A DNA stretch of 64,000 nucleotides from Amycolatopsis rubida (GCF_900115345.1 NZ_FOWC01000001.1:992001-1056000), one strand, 5' to 3'. Shown: positions 14,348-24,151, numbered from the stretch's first letter. Numbers and translations are program-made. The notes: generated from the sequence alone by a model not told the origin.

Positions 14348-16873
14348 TCACTCCTGCGGCGGATCCTCGTCAGTCGGCGGGCCGCCAGTCGGCGGATTGT
14401 GCGAGGACGGCTTGCCCGAGGGCCAGTGCGGGAGCCCGCTCGGCCAGTGCGGCTGACTGGGTCCGCCGGTGATCGGCCCGCCGTGCTCGTTCCCGTCGCC
14501 GGGATCGTCCGGTTCGTTGCCGGTGGTCTGCTGCGGCGGATGCTCGTCGCCCGCGTTCTGGTCCCCCTGCGGCGGCGGGGCCTGCGCGCCGATCAACTGC
14601 ACCTGGTCGAACTTCTCGGCGGGCTTGCCCTTCAGGTACCCGTCGAGGAACTTCTGCCACAACGGACCCGCGATCGTCGAACCGTAGATCGGCGACGTTC
14701 CCTTGCCGTGCAAGGCCTGGTCGCCGTCCGCGCCCACCCACGCGGCCACCGAGACCGACGGCGTGTAGCCGACCATCCAGGTCTGCGCGTTCGCGTTCGC
14801 CGCCCACGCCGGTTCGCCGGAGCGCTTCGTGTGCTGCTGGGTACCGGTCTTGCCGGCGCATTCGTGGCCGGACGGGCACTTCAGATGCGAGAAGTCGATC
14901 ACCGGACCCAGTGCCATGGTCACGTTGCCGGCGATCTGCTTGGCCTTGTCCGCGCTGCTGTCGAACACCGGTTTCCCCGCGCTCGGCTGTGCCTCGTAGG
15001 CGACTTCCTTCTGCGCGTTGGTCACCTTCAGCACGAAATGCCGGTCGCGCTGGAGGCCGTTGGCGGCGAAGGTCGCGTACGCGCTGGCCATGTCCGCGGG
15101 CGTGATCCGGGTGTTTCCACCGCCGAGCGCGATGTTCGCGTCCGCGGTGGAGATCAGCGACTGGCCGCCGTCGTCCTTGGTCTTCACGCCCGCTTCCTGA
15201 GCGGCCTGCCCGACCGGGCCCGGGTGCGTGTCGTTCAGCACCATGTCGTAGAACACCGTGTTCGCCGACCGCTTCATCGCCTCGGCGACCGTGCACTGCC
15301 CGGCGCAGCTGGAGCTGGGACCCGCGTTGCGCACGACCCGGCCGTCGAAGACCCGGTTGTTGCTGCCGTCGAAGGTCGAGTTGATGCCCTTGCCCATCTT
15401 GAGGAACGCGGTGAGGTCGAACGCCTTCATCGACGAACCGGGGTTCTGCGGCGTGTTCGCCCAGTCTCGGGCGGCCTGCTTCTTCCCGTTCACCTCGACC
15501 AGCCCCGGCCCGCCGTAGTACGCGAGCACCCCGCCGGTCTTCGGGTCGACTGCCACCAGCGAATCGAGCAGCCGGTCGTCGGACTGGTCCTTCAGCACGT
15601 CGGTCGCCGCCTGGGCCGCGATGTCCTGGGCGTGCTTGTCGATGGTGGTCTGGACCGTGTAGCCGCCCGCGAAGTACTTGTCGTCGTCGATGCCGTGCTG
15701 CGCCAGCTCGGCCTTCACCTGGTCGCGAATGAACCGGTACGGGGCGTTCGAGTCGTCCTTCGATTCCTCCAGCGGGATCACGGCCGGGAACTGTGCCGAC
15801 TGCCGCTGCTGCGCGGTGATGTACTTGTTTTCGAGCATCCGGTCGAGCGCGGTGTTCCAGCGGCCCTGCGCCACCTTCGGGTTCTCCGAACGGCCCGGCT
15901 GCTGGATCAGCCCGGCGAGCAGCGCCGCCTCGGAGTAGTCCAGCTTCGAAACGTCCTTGTGGAAGAAGGCCTGCGACGCCGCGCCGATGCCGTACGCCCC
16001 GCGCCCGAAGTAAATGATGTTCAGGTACGCGGTGATGATGTCCTGTTTCTCGTACGTCTGGTTCATCTTGAAGGACTTCGCCAGCTCGGTCCATTTACGG
16101 GTGAGCGTCGGGGCGTCGTTGTCGGTGGCCTTCTTGATGTACTGCTGCGAGATCGTGGACCCGCCGCCCGCCTTGCCGGTGAGCTGGTTGAACGCCGCGC
16201 GGAGCAGACCGGTGACGTCGAAGCCGGAGTTGGTCTCGAACGTCGAGTCCTCGGTCGCGATCACCGCGTGCTTCACCACGTCGGGGATCTGCTGCGGGGT
16301 GAGGATCTGCCGGTTGCCGCCGGAGGGCACATCCTTGCCCATCGGGCTGCCGTCGGCGTAGAGGTAGGTGACGGCCTGGTTCTGGCCCTGCGCGATGCTC
16401 TGCGGCGAGGGCACGTCGACCGTGAAGTAGGTGATCACGAACGCGATCGCCGGGATCACGATGAAGAGGCCGACGAACGCGTACGCACAGCGCCGGATGA
16501 TCTTCCAGCGTCTCTTCTTGCGCTGCTCGGGCGTGCGGCCCTTCTTGTCCAGGTCTTCCGACGGGTACCCGTCGTCCGGATCGAGCGGTCCCTCGTCCCG
16601 GTAGCCAGCGTCCCGGTAGCCCGGATCGCGGTAATCATCCTCGATCATCCGGTGGGTCATCAGTTCCGGCTCGCGCTGCGGCGGCGGAACCGGGCGGCGG
16701 CCGGGAGGCGGCGGACGGCGGCCCGGCGGCGGAGAACCCGCCGGACCGGTCGGACCAGCGGCGGGACGCCGCGGACCGCGGGCCCACGGCGGCGGACCGG
16801 GCTGGGACGGAGGTGGTTGACGCCGCGGGTCGGGATCCCGGTCGGGCCAGGAGCGGCTGCGGTCGTCGTTCAC
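14348..16873 (-). CDS. Class A penicillin-binding protein (PonA-like), copy 1
   Basis: The 841-residue bifunctional peptidoglycan synthase starts at GTG (VNDDRSRSW), seven bases after AGAGGA. A Pro/Arg-rich cytoplasmic tail runs to about residue 125, then a membrane helix (about 130-150). The GT51 glycosyltransferase domain has EDSTFETNSGFD near 208 and GGSTISQQ near 236. The transpeptidase domain has SSMK near 479, SAN near 535 and CAGKTGTQQ near 674. The C-terminus is Pro/Gly-rich. It polymerises and crosslinks peptidoglycan outside the membrane. It lies directly downstream of a longer paralogue on the same strand. The locus corresponds to mycobacterial ponA1. Confidence 0.95.
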   Translation of the reverse strand: MNDDRSRSWPDRDPDPRRQPPPSQPGPPPWARGPRRPAAGPTGPAGSPPPGRRPPPPGRRPVPPPQREPELMTHRMIEDDYRDPGYRDAGYRDEGPLDPDDGYPSEDLDKKGRTPEQRKKRRWKIIRRCAYAFVGLFIVIPAIAFVITYFTVDVPSPQSIAQGQNQAVTYLYADGSPMGKDVPSGGNRQILTPQQIPDVVKHAVIATEDSTFETNSGFDVTGLLRAAFNQLTGKAGGGSTISQQYIKKATDNDAPTLTRKWTELAKSFKMNQTYEKQDIITAYLNIIYFGRGAYGIGAASQAFFHKDVSKLDYSEAALLAGLIQQPGRSENPKVAQGRWNTALDRMLENKYITAQQRQSAQFPAVIPLEESKDDSNAPYRFIRDQVKAELAQHGIDDDKYFAGGYTVQTTIDKHAQDIAAQAATDVLKDQSDDRLLDSLVAVDPKTGGVLAYYGGPGLVEVNGKKQAARDWANTPQNPGSSMKAFDLTAFLKMGKGINSTFDGSNNRVFDGRVVRNAGPSSSCAGQCTVAEAMKRSANTVFYDMVLNDTHPGPVGQAAQEAGVKTKDDGGQSLISTADANIALGGGNTRITPADMASAYATFAANGLQRDRHFVLKVTNAQKEVAYEAQPSAGKPVFDSSADKAKQIAGNVTMALGPVIDFSHLKCPSGHECAGKTGTQQHTKRSGEPAWAANANAQTWMVGYTPSVSVAAWVGADGDQALHGKGTSPIYGSTIAGPLWQKFLDGYLKGKPAEKFDQVQLIGAQAPPPQGDQNAGDEHPPQQTTGNEPDDPGDGNEHGGPITGGPSQPHWPSGLPHWPSGKPSSHNPPTGGPPTDEDPPQE

Positions 16874-17032
16874 TGCGGATCCTCTTCTCGGACACGGGCA
16901 GCCTGCGGACGCAGAAGGCCCTCTGATGACCAGACGCGGCAACCCCGGTCGAGGTTCACTCCGCTGGCCGATCCCCTTCGCGGGGGAGGAGACCGTCGGT
17001 GAACCTACCGCACCCCCAGCCGGGCGGTACCG

Positions 17033-17073
17033 GCGAAAAGAGGCTCCTCTCCGGGGTGGAGAGGAGCCTCTTT
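17033..17073 (-). terminator. Hairpin terminator of the upstream PBP gene
   Basis: AAAGAGGCTCCTCTCC (17037-17052) pairs perfectly with 17058-17073 across five bases. Read on the minus strand it ends in a run of T. It lies just past the stop of PBP copy 2, so each PBP gene is probably transcribed separately. Confidence 0.85.
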
Positions 17074-17090
17074 GCCGGGCCGGGCGCGGA

Positions 17091-19988
17091 TCAGCCGCCG
17101 CGGCGGGGCGGTTCGCCGTTCACCACGGGACCGCCCCCGCTGCCGGGGTTGCCGCCTTCGGTGCCGCCGCCGAAGATGCCGCCCGGTTTGGTCGGGCTGG
17201 TCGTCGTCGAGGACGGCGGATGCGACGAACTGGTCGGCGGCTCCGACGACGAAGACGTCGTGGACGGCGGCGGCGCCTGCTCGCTGGACGTTTCGCGCGG
17301 CGGCGGGGGCGCCTTGCTCGAGGTGACGACCTCGTCCGCGTCCTTGCCGATCGGCTGCACCTTGTCGAACTTCTCGCCCGGCTTGTCCTTGAGGTAGTTC
17401 GTCGTGAAGTCCTGCCAGGTCGGGCCCGCGACGGTCTTCCCGTAGATCGGCTTGCCGTTCTTGTCGTGCAGCGGCTTGTTGCCGTCGCCGCCGATCCAGA
17501 CCGCGGTCGACACCGAGGGCGTGTACCCGACCATCCAGGTCTGGGCGTTGCGGTCCTTGTACGAACTCGGGTCGCTGTCTCGCGGGTCGTACTGCTGGGT
17601 GCCGGTCTTGCCCGCGCAATCGTGGCCGCTCGGGCACTTCAGGTGCGACTCGGCGATGACCGGACCGAGCGCCTCGGTCACGTTGCCCGCGATCTGCTTG
17701 CTCTTGTCCGCGTTGTCGTCGAACGCGGGTTTGCCCTGTCCGTTGGTGTCGTCGAAGACGACCTCGTCCTGGGAGTTGGTGAGCTTCGCGACGAAGTGCT
17801 GGTCGCGCCGGACGCCGCCGGAGGCGAACGAGGCGTACCCGGCGGCCATGTCCTCCGGGGTGACCACGGTGGCGCCACCGCCGAGGGCGATGTTGGCGTC
17901 GCTCGTGCCGAGCTTGGCCTTGCCCTTCGGCGCGGACTGCACGCCCGCCTCCTTCGCGGCCTCCGCGACCCTGGCCGGTTTCGTCCAGTTCAGCACCATG
18001 TCGTAGAACACGGTGTTCGCCGAGACCTCCATGGCCTTCTTGACCGTGCACTGCGGACCGCAACTGGAGCTTTCGCCCGCGTTGCGGACCACCCGGCCAC
18101 CGAGTTCCCGCCGGTCGGTGCCGTCGAAGGTTTCGCCGAGCCCCTTGCCCATCTTGAGCCAGGCGGTGAGGTCGTAGGCCTTCATCGACGAGCCCGGGTT
18201 CTGCGGCACATTCGCCCAGTCCGTGGCGAGCACGTCCTTGCCCTCGTCGTTCTTCATCGTGGTCGGCCCGCCGTAATAGGCGAGCACGCCCCCGGTTCTC
18301 GGGTCGACGGCGACCAGCGCTCCCCGGAGATTCTCGTCGGTCTGGCCCTTCATGTTGTCCTGGACGGACTGCACCGCGAGTTTCTGCGCGTTCGGGTCGA
18401 TCGTGGTGTAGATCTTCGCGCCGGTGGAGTACAGCTTGTCCTCGTCGTAGCCCTTGTCCTTCAGCTCGTCGAGAATGCGCCTCTGGATGAAGTAGTCCAG
18501 CGTTCCGGCGTCCTGCTTCTGCTGCGAGTCGCGCGGGACCAGCGTGGGGAACTGCGCGGCCTTGCGGTCGGCGGGCGAGAGCCAGTGGTTGGCCACCATC
18601 TGGTCCATCACGTAGGTCCAGCGCTTCTTGACGTACGCGGTGTCCTGGTCCTTGCCCGGTCCCTGGATCATCCCGGCGAGCAGCGCCGCCTCGGACGCGT
18701 TGAGCTGCCCGACGTCCTTGCCGAAGTACGCCTTCGAGGCGGCGGCGATGCCGTTCGCGCGGCGGCCGAAGAAGACGATGTTCAGATAGCCGGTGATGAT
18801 GTCCGATTTGGACGTCTCGTTGTTCAGCTTGAACGACTTCGCCAGCTCGGTCCACTTACGGGTCAGCGTCGGGGCGTCGTTCTTGGTCGCCTGCTTGATG
18901 TACTGCTGCGAAATGGTCGAACCGCCGCCGGTGCCGCCGGTCGCCTGGTTGAAGACCGACCGCAGGATCGCCATCACGTTGAAGCCGGAGTTCGTCTCGA
19001 ACGTCGCGTCTTCGGCCGAGTACACCGCGTGTTTGACGACCTCGGGCACCTGGTTGGGCTGCAGCAGTTCCCGGTTGCCGCCCTGCGGGACCGAGCGGCC
19101 CATCACCGATTTGTCGCCGTAGTAGAAGGTGATCGGCTGGCTTTGCTGCGCGAGCACTTCCTGCGGCGAGGGCACGTCGACCGTGAAGTAGGTGATCACG
19201 AACGCGATCGCGGGCACCACGACGAACAGCCCGAACATCGCGTACAGCACCCGCCGGACGATCTTCCACCGGCGTTTGCGGCGCTGCTTCGGCGTGAGGT
19301 CGGCCTTGCTCTTCTTGCCGTCCTGGTCGCCTTCCGGGTCGTCCTCGAAGTCCTCGTCGTCGGAGTACTGGGCGAGGCGGGTTTCCTCGTCGTAGGGGTC
19401 GTAGCCGTCGTCGTACCGGTCGTCGTAGGGGGCGTAGCCGTTGTGCGCGGCGTGCGTGATCAGGTCCGGTTCGCGCTCTGCCTCCGGATAGGACGGCGGA
19501 GGCGGCGGCGGGACCCGGCGGCCCTGGGGCGGCCGTCCGCCGGGCGGCGGCTGCCGGAAGCCCTGGGTGGCGTTCCCGTTAGGACCGCCGTTGGGACCGG
19601 GACGTCCGCCCGGCGGCTGGCGGCGCGGCGGCGGCGCGCCCTGTCCGTCGAGGATCTGCGACGCACGGGTGCCCGAACCGCGGTCCTGCGGGCCGGGGCC
19701 CTGGGGAGCGCGGCCTTGCGGAGCGCGGTTCTGCGGCATCCGCTGCGGACGGCGCGGCTCGTCGGCGGGCCACTGCGGACCGCCTTCGTCGCCGCTCGGC
19801 CATTCGGGGCCGGCTTGCGGGGCGCGTGGCGGGCGCGGGCCGCCCGCGGGAGGACGGCGGGGCGGTGCGGGGCGCCGGGGGGCGTCATCGGATGGCCAGG
19901 CGGGACCGGGGTCCTCCTGCGGTCGCCGGGCACGGCGAGGTGCATCTGGCTCCTGGCTCGGCCAGGAGCGGTTGCGGTCGTCGTTCAC
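17091..19988 (-). CDS. Class A penicillin-binding protein (PonA-like), copy 2
   Basis: The 965-residue paralogue of copy 1 starts at GTG (VNDDRNRSW), seven bases after GGAGG. Its cytoplasmic N-terminus is about twice as long (some 255 residues, Pro/Arg/Gly-rich, then acidic). A membrane helix at about 257-280 is followed by the GT51 domain (EDATFETNSGFN near 326, GGSTISQQ). The transpeptidase has SSMK near 599, SAN near 654 and CAGKTGTQQ near 794. A Ser/Thr/Pro-rich tail has repeated PPPSTTSSSS. Its predicted activity is extracellular peptidoglycan polymerisation and crosslinking. The near-identical start peptides of the two copies indicate tandem duplication followed by divergence of the disordered ends. 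Confidence 0.95.
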   Translation of the reverse strand: MNDDRNRSWPSQEPDAPRRARRPQEDPGPAWPSDDAPRRPAPPRRPPAGGPRPPRAPQAGPEWPSGDEGGPQWPADEPRRPQRMPQNRAPQGRAPQGPGPQDRGSGTRASQILDGQGAPPPRRQPPGGRPGPNGGPNGNATQGFRQPPPGGRPPQGRRVPPPPPPSYPEAEREPDLITHAAHNGYAPYDDRYDDGYDPYDEETRLAQYSDDEDFEDDPEGDQDGKKSKADLTPKQRRKRRWKIVRRVLYAMFGLFVVVPAIAFVITYFTVDVPSPQEVLAQQSQPITFYYGDKSVMGRSVPQGGNRELLQPNQVPEVVKHAVYSAEDATFETNSGFNVMAILRSVFNQATGGTGGGSTISQQYIKQATKNDAPTLTRKWTELAKSFKLNNETSKSDIITGYLNIVFFGRRANGIAAASKAYFGKDVGQLNASEAALLAGMIQGPGKDQDTAYVKKRWTYVMDQMVANHWLSPADRKAAQFPTLVPRDSQQKQDAGTLDYFIQRRILDELKDKGYDEDKLYSTGAKIYTTIDPNAQKLAVQSVQDNMKGQTDENLRGALVAVDPRTGGVLAYYGGPTTMKNDEGKDVLATDWANVPQNPGSSMKAYDLTAWLKMGKGLGETFDGTDRRELGGRVVRNAGESSSCGPQCTVKKAMEVSANTVFYDMVLNWTKPARVAEAAKEAGVQSAPKGKAKLGTSDANIALGGGATVVTPEDMAAGYASFASGGVRRDQHFVAKLTNSQDEVVFDDTNGQGKPAFDDNADKSKQIAGNVTEALGPVIAESHLKCPSGHDCAGKTGTQQYDPRDSDPSSYKDRNAQTWMVGYTPSVSTAVWIGGDGNKPLHDKNGKPIYGKTVAGPTWQDFTTNYLKDKPGEKFDKVQPIGKDADEVVTSSKAPPPPRETSSEQAPPPSTTSSSSEPPTSSSHPPSSTTTSPTKPGGIFGGGTEGGNPGSGGGPVVNGEPPRRGG

Positions 19989-20058
19989 GAATGGGCCTCC
20001 GAGGGCTGCACTGTCTGCACTGGTGCCGCCCCGCGTTCTGCAGCGGTTGTGGTACTCG

Positions 20059-20460
20059 TCACTGCCCGGCAGTCCTTCGCGGCCGGGTCGGCTGGGGCTC
20101 TCCCGTGCCGAGGACATAGGACAGGACCAGATGGTTCCAATGGCACGTCCGGCACACCTCTACGTCATAGACGGTGAACTCCCCGAAAATCCCCGACATC
20201 CGGGTCAGTTCGGCGGGGGTGCGGGCCGATCCCGAGACGTGCTTCAGCTCGTCGCCGTAGACCCAGGAGACGAGGTGCAGCGGAGCCCGGCGGCACATCG
20301 GACAGGCCCGGTCCTCGGGTCTGCCGTGGAATTTCGCCGCGCGGAGCAGGTACGGGCTCGCGTCGCAGACCTCGTGGTCTCCGACGCGTCCGGAGCGGAC
20401 GCCGGCCAGCAGCGCACGGCGCTGCAAGGCGTAATCCACAACCTGCCGCTGGTTTCGCAC
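20059..20460 (-). CDS. DUF5318 family protein
   Basis: The GTG at 20458-20460 gives 133 residues (VRNQRQVVDYALQRRALL). It is supported by a TACTCT -10 box at 20467-20472, six bases upstream, which implies a leaderless mRNA. The protein has two CxxC pairs (CPMC and CRTC) that probably bind zinc, with a conserved LVSWVYGDELKHVSGSAR segment between them. Function is unknown. Its position beside a ponA gene matches Rv0049 in mycobacteria. It lies 70 bases upstream of PBP copy 2 on the same strand. A longer frame starting at 20535 has no conserved content. Confidence 0.8.
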   Translation of the reverse strand: MRNQRQVVDYALQRRALLAGVRSGRVGDHEVCDASPYLLRAAKFHGRPEDRACPMCRRAPLHLVSWVYGDELKHVSGSARTPAELTRMSGIFGEFTVYDVEVCRTCHWNHLVLSYVLGTGEPQPTRPRRTAGQ

Positions 20461-20613
20461 GAGGACAGAGTACGGGCTCTTTCTGTGTCCGCGGTGCCCC
20501 CTGCTTCCCCGTACCCAGGGCGACCGTTCGGACACGCCGAAAGTTAGCTAACGCTCTGATCACGGATCAGAGGGGGCGGCTGCTGGTCGCGGGTTACTTC
20601 CGCCACTTCGATG

Positions 20614-20630
20614 TATCGGCGCGATATACT
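20614..20630 (+). promoter_or_regulatory. Candidate PadR promoter/operator
   Basis: TATCG-GCG-CGATA (20614-20626) is a perfect short dyad. It overlaps TATACT at 20625-20630, a good -10 box for the padR-like gene. The arrangement suggests autorepression, which is inferred. Confidence 0.5.
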
Positions 20631-20707
20631 CGGCGAGTAGGTTGGCTGAGCCGGTCCCGGGTGATCAACGAGGCTGGCCGCGGCGTATTCCCGGAATGGG
20701 GTGTGGT

Positions 20708-21265
20708 GTGCTCGAACTCGCGATCCTCGGATTGCTGCACGAGGCGCCCATGCACGGGTACGTGCTGCGCAAACGTTTGCACGAGACGCTCGGGATGTTC
20801 CGGACGTTCTCGTACGGCTCGTTGTATCCGACCTTGCGCCGGCTGCTGCGGGCCGGCTACCTCGTCGAGGAGTTCGACGAGGCGGACGACCGGGCGTGGT
20901 CCCGGCGCGGCCGCCGCGTCTACAAGCTCACCGCCGAGGGCAAGGAACGCTTCGCCGAACTGCTCGGCGACGCGGGACCGCAGACGTGGGACGACGAGGG
21001 ATTCGGCGTCCACCTGGCGTTCTTCTCGCGGACACCGGCCGACGTCAGGATGCGAATCCTGGAAGGCCGCCGCCGCCGCGTCGAGGAGCGGCGCGAAGGT
21101 TTGCGGGACGCGCTGGCCAGGGCCGAGGAGAAGATCGACCGCTACACCCGCGAGCTGCACCGGCTGGGGCTGGAGTCGAGCGAGCGGGAGGTGCGCTGGC
21201 TCAACGAGCTGATCGCGCACGAACAAGCCGAGCAGCGCGGCCCGCAGCAGCCGGGACGCGGTTGA
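20708..21265 (+). CDS. PadR family transcriptional regulator
   Basis: The chosen GTG ([18 protein letters not shown]) gives 185 residues. The PadR winged helix occupies residues 1 to about 90 ([48 protein letters not shown]). A C-terminal helical dimerisation domain follows. An ATG four codons earlier and a TTG at 20642 are alternative starts. It lies 65 bases before ino1, the same pair as Rv0047c and Rv0046c in M. tuberculosis, so it may regulate inositol phosphate synthesis. A dyad overlaps its -10 box. Confidence 0.88.
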   Translation: MLELAILGLLHEAPMHGYVLRKRLHETLGMFRTFSYGSLYPTLRRLLRAGYLVEEFDEADDRAWSRRGRRVYKLTAEGKERFAELLGDAGPQTWDDEGFGVHLAFFSRTPADVRMRILEGRRRRVEERREGLRDALARAEEKIDRYTRELHRLGLESSEREVRWLNELIAHEQAEQRGPQQPGRG

Positions 21266-21330
21266 TCGGCGGCCGCAACGGGGCGGCAGACCTGCAGATG
21301 CAAGTGAATGAGATTGAAGGAGAAACCGGC

Positions 21331-22419
21331 ATGGGCGAGAACCGCCGCGTTCGGGTGGCCATCGTGGGCGTCGGCAACTGCGCCTCGTCGCTGGTCCAGG
21401 GTGTGCAGTACTACCGTGACGCGGATCCCGGTACGCGCGTCCCCGGTTTGATGCACGTCCAGTTCGGCGACTACCACGTGCGCGACATCGAGTTCGTCGC
21501 CGCGTTCGACGTCGACGCGAAGAAGGTCGGCCGGGACCTCTCGGAGGCGATCTCCGCCAGCGAGAACAACACGATCAAGATCGCCGACGTGCCGCCGCTC
21601 GGCGTCACCGTCCAGCGCGGGCACACCTACGACGGCCTCGGCCGCTTCTACCGCGAGACCATCGAGGAGTCCGACGAGGCTCCAGTCGACCTGGTCGGCG
21701 CGCTGCGCGACGCGCAGGTCGACGTGCTCGTGTCCTACCTTCCCGTCGGGTCCGAAGAAGCCGACAAGTTCTACGCCCAAGCCGCGATCGACGCGAATGT
21801 CGCGTTCGTCAACGCGCTGCCGGTGTTCATCGCCTCCGACCCGGAGTGGGCGAAGAAGTTCGAGGACGCGGGCGTCCCGATCGTCGGCGACGACATCAAG
21901 TCCCAGGTCGGCGCCACCATCACGCACCGCGTGCTGGCGAAGCTGTTCGAGGACCGCGGCGTGCAGCTCGACCGCACGATGCAGCTCAACGTGGGCGGGA
22001 ACATGGACTTCCTGAACATGAAGGAGCTGGAGCGGCTCGAGTCGAAGAAGATCTCGAAGACCCAGTCGGTCACCTCGCAGGTGGACCGCGAGCTCGGCAA
22101 GGGCAATGTCCACATCGGACCGTCGGACTACGTGCAGTGGCTCGACGACCGCAAGTGGGCCTACGTCCGCCTTGAGGGCCGCGCGTTCGGCGACGTGCCG
22201 CTGAACCTGGAGTACAAGCTCGAGGTGTGGGACTCCCCCAACTCGGCGGGCATCATCATCGACGCGGTGCGCGCGGCGAAGATCGCCAAGGACCGCGGCA
22301 TCGGCGGCCCGATCCTGTCCGCTTCGTCCTACTTCATGAAGTCGCCGCCGGAGCAGTACGACGACTCGACCGCGCGCGACTCGGTCGACGCCTTCATCCG
22401 CGGCGAACTGGAGCGCTGA
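21331..22419 (+). CDS. ino1: Inositol-3-phosphate synthase
   Basis: The 362-residue enzyme converts glucose 6-phosphate to 1L-myo-inositol 3-phosphate with NAD+. It supplies phosphatidylinositol, its mannosides and mycothiol. The Rossmann motif is [16 protein letters not shown]. Other family segments are [45 protein letters not shown] and [16 protein letters not shown]. The ATG is eight bases after AAGGAG. It lies downstream of padR and ends at a strong hairpin. Confidence 0.96.
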   Translation: MGENRRVRVAIVGVGNCASSLVQGVQYYRDADPGTRVPGLMHVQFGDYHVRDIEFVAAFDVDAKKVGRDLSEAISASENNTIKIADVPPLGVTVQRGHTYDGLGRFYRETIEESDEAPVDLVGALRDAQVDVLVSYLPVGSEEADKFYAQAAIDANVAFVNALPVFIASDPEWAKKFEDAGVPIVGDDIKSQVGATITHRVLAKLFEDRGVQLDRTMQLNVGGNMDFLNMKELERLESKKISKTQSVTSQVDRELGKGNVHIGPSDYVQWLDDRKWAYVRLEGRAFGDVPLNLEYKLEVWDSPNSAGIIIDAVRAAKIAKDRGIGGPILSASSYFMKSPPEQYDDSTARDSVDAFIRGELER

Positions 22420-22434
22420 GCCCAGCTCCACTGT

Positions 22435-22485
22435 CCGTGCGGGGAATCCTGGGGGACGCCGAGTCCCTCAGGATTCCCCGCACGG
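22435..22485. terminator. Hairpin terminator after ino1
   Basis: CCGTGCGGGGAATCCTG at 22435-22451 pairs with CAGGATTCCCCGCACGG at 22469-22485, and further pairing (GGGAC/GTCCC) extends the stem inward. It separates ino1 from the convergent methyltransferase gene. Confidence 0.85.
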
Positions 22486-22489
22486 CTGT

Positions 22490-23347
22490 TCAGGGCAGGT
22501 CGGCGGAGACCAGTTCGGTTTTCGTCATCAGGTCGCCGAACGGGTCGGACAGCTGTTTGCCGTACCGGGCGGCGAGTTCGCCCGAGCGGTTCACCGTTGT
22601 CTTCCAGCCCTGTCCGGCCAGCCAGTCGACCGGGTTTCGGCGCGGCTCGGTCGAGACCAGGTCGTTCATGTCCAGGCCGAACCGCTGTTCGGCGTCCGCG
22701 GCCTGAAGAGCGTCGCGCAATTCGGCTCCGCCGAGATCGGGCATGTGCTCGATCCTGATCCGGCTGCCCGCTACGCAACGGGCGTGCACGAGGTCGAACA
22801 GCAGTTCCTCCGCCCGCGCGGGCAGATACGGCAGCAGCCCTTCGGCGATCCACACTGACGGCCGCGTGCGGTCGAACCCGGCGTTTTCCAAGGCGGCTGG
22901 CCAGTCCTCGCGCAGGTCGGCTCCGATCGGATGACGGCGGCAGCGCGGGGCCGCGCCGAGTCCCTCCAGGACGTCCTGTTTGAACTCGAGCACTCGCGGC
23001 TGGTCCACTTCGAAGACGTCGCGGCCGGAGAGGTCCAGCCGGAAGGCGCGTGCGTCGAGCCCGGCCGCGAGGATCACGACCTGCGGCGCGTCCGTGCCGG
23101 TGACCACCTCGTCGAAGAACCGGGACCGCACCGCGAGGTACTCGGCCATGGCCGTCCAGAGCGGGTCGTCGACCGGTTCGACCGGCATCGGCCGGGGCGG
23201 ATTCGCGGCGCGGACGAACTCCGCGGCGAACCGGTCTTCGATGAGCGGATCCGGGGACACGGTCGCGATCGCCCGGCCCGCCGCCACCCCGAGCGCGGTC
23301 AGTCCGACGCTGCTGACGATGTCCCAATCCTGTTCCGGTGCAGCCAT
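22490..23347 (-). CDS. SAM-dependent methyltransferase (leucine carboxyl methyltransferase-like family)
   Basis: From MAAPEQDWD (ATG 23345-23347) the protein has 285 residues. It fits the actinobacterial S-adenosylmethionine-dependent O-methyltransferase family with VVILAAGLDARAFRLD (SAM motif I), VFEVDQPRVLEFKQ, and VWIAEGLLPYLPARAEELLF. The substrate is unknown. Mycobacteria carry many paralogues. It lies 107 bases downstream of a HAD gene on the same strand, with no obvious functional tie. Confidence 0.87.
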   Translation of the reverse strand: MAAPEQDWDIVSSVGLTALGVAAGRAIATVSPDPLIEDRFAAEFVRAANPPRPMPVEPVDDPLWTAMAEYLAVRSRFFDEVVTGTDAPQVVILAAGLDARAFRLDLSGRDVFEVDQPRVLEFKQDVLEGLGAAPRCRRHPIGADLREDWPAALENAGFDRTRPSVWIAEGLLPYLPARAEELLFDLVHARCVAGSRIRIEHMPDLGGAELRDALQAADAEQRFGLDMNDLVSTEPRRNPVDWLAGQGWKTTVNRSGELAARYGKQLSDPFGDLMTKTELVSADLP

Positions 23348-23454
23348 TTCCACCCCTTGCGCCGATATCGTTGGCAAGCGTTCAGGATGGCACTGTGCGA
23401 CCGCACGGATACCGGCTGCGACCGATTTGGGGTTATTTGCCGCTGTGGGCTGCG

Positions 23455-24093
23455 TCACTCACTGAGTGCGGCGGGCAATGCGGCCAGATTCGGCAGCACG
23501 GTGGCGTCCCGCAGCACCGCCGGGTCCGGCGGGAAGTGCGGGTTCGGCACCGCGAACACCGTCATATCCGCCGCGAACGCCGCGCGCAGGCCGTTGGTCG
23601 AGTCTTCCACCGCGGCGCAGCGGGACGCTTCGACGTTCAGCAGCATCGCCGCGCGCAAGTAGACGTCCGGCGCCGGCTTGCCCGCTGCCACCTCCTCGCT
23701 CGACACCGCGACCGGGACCAGCGACGTCAGGTCGCACGCGGTCAGGAACGAGTGGATCAGCACCGGCGGCGACGAACTGGCGATCGCGACCGGCCAGTGC
23801 CGGGAGATCTCGCGGACGACCTGGTCCGCGCCGTCGATCACCGGCGGACGGTCGGCGTAGCGGGCGGCCATCTCGCCGACCACTTTGCTCGCGATCTCGT
23901 CCGGGGTGAGCCGTGCGCCCAGGGTTTCCACCAGGTAGTTCGCCCATTCCGGCGTGCTCATCCCCTGCTGGGCGCGGGTCGCCTCGGGCCGCCAGGCCCC
24001 GCCGTGCTCGGCGACCACGGCGCGGCGCACCTCGTCCCACGTCGTCTCGGAATCCACCAGTACGCCGTCGAGGTCGAAGATCACCGCATCCAC
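23455..24093 (-). CDS. HAD superfamily phosphatase (beta-phosphoglucomutase-like)
   Basis: The 212-residue protein starts at GTG with the HAD motif I FDLDGVLVDSE (nucleophile Asp7, acid Asp9). A helical cap covers about residues 18-85. Motif II is IASSSPP, motif III lysine is in AAGKPAPDVYL and motif IV is AVEDSTNGLRAA. It should hydrolyse or isomerise a small sugar phosphate. The substrate is unknown. A TAGGCT box at 24100-24105 lies six bases upstream of the GTG, which suggests a leaderless transcript. Confidence 0.9.
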   Translation of the reverse strand: MDAVIFDLDGVLVDSETTWDEVRRAVVAEHGGAWRPEATRAQQGMSTPEWANYLVETLGARLTPDEIASKVVGEMAARYADRPPVIDGADQVVREISRHWPVAIASSSPPVLIHSFLTACDLTSLVPVAVSSEEVAAGKPAPDVYLRAAMLLNVEASRCAAVEDSTNGLRAAFAADMTVFAVPNPHFPPDPAVLRDATVLPNLAALPAALSE

Positions 24094-24151
24094 TGGTCCA
24101 GCCTAGGGGTCTTGGACTGGACCACCTTGTGAGCCGAATTACTTCGCCACC

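Noticed and set aside
14348..16873. Missing catalytic His in the GT51 motif (EDSTFETNSG)
   Set aside because: Asn at this place also occurs in mycobacterial PonA-type enzymes as I recall them, so it is not evidence of inactivity.
14129..20177. Two very long plus-strand frames opposite the PBP genes
   Set aside because: They mirror genes with intact catalytic motifs on the other strand. Their products are Arg/Val-rich with no recognisable domain.
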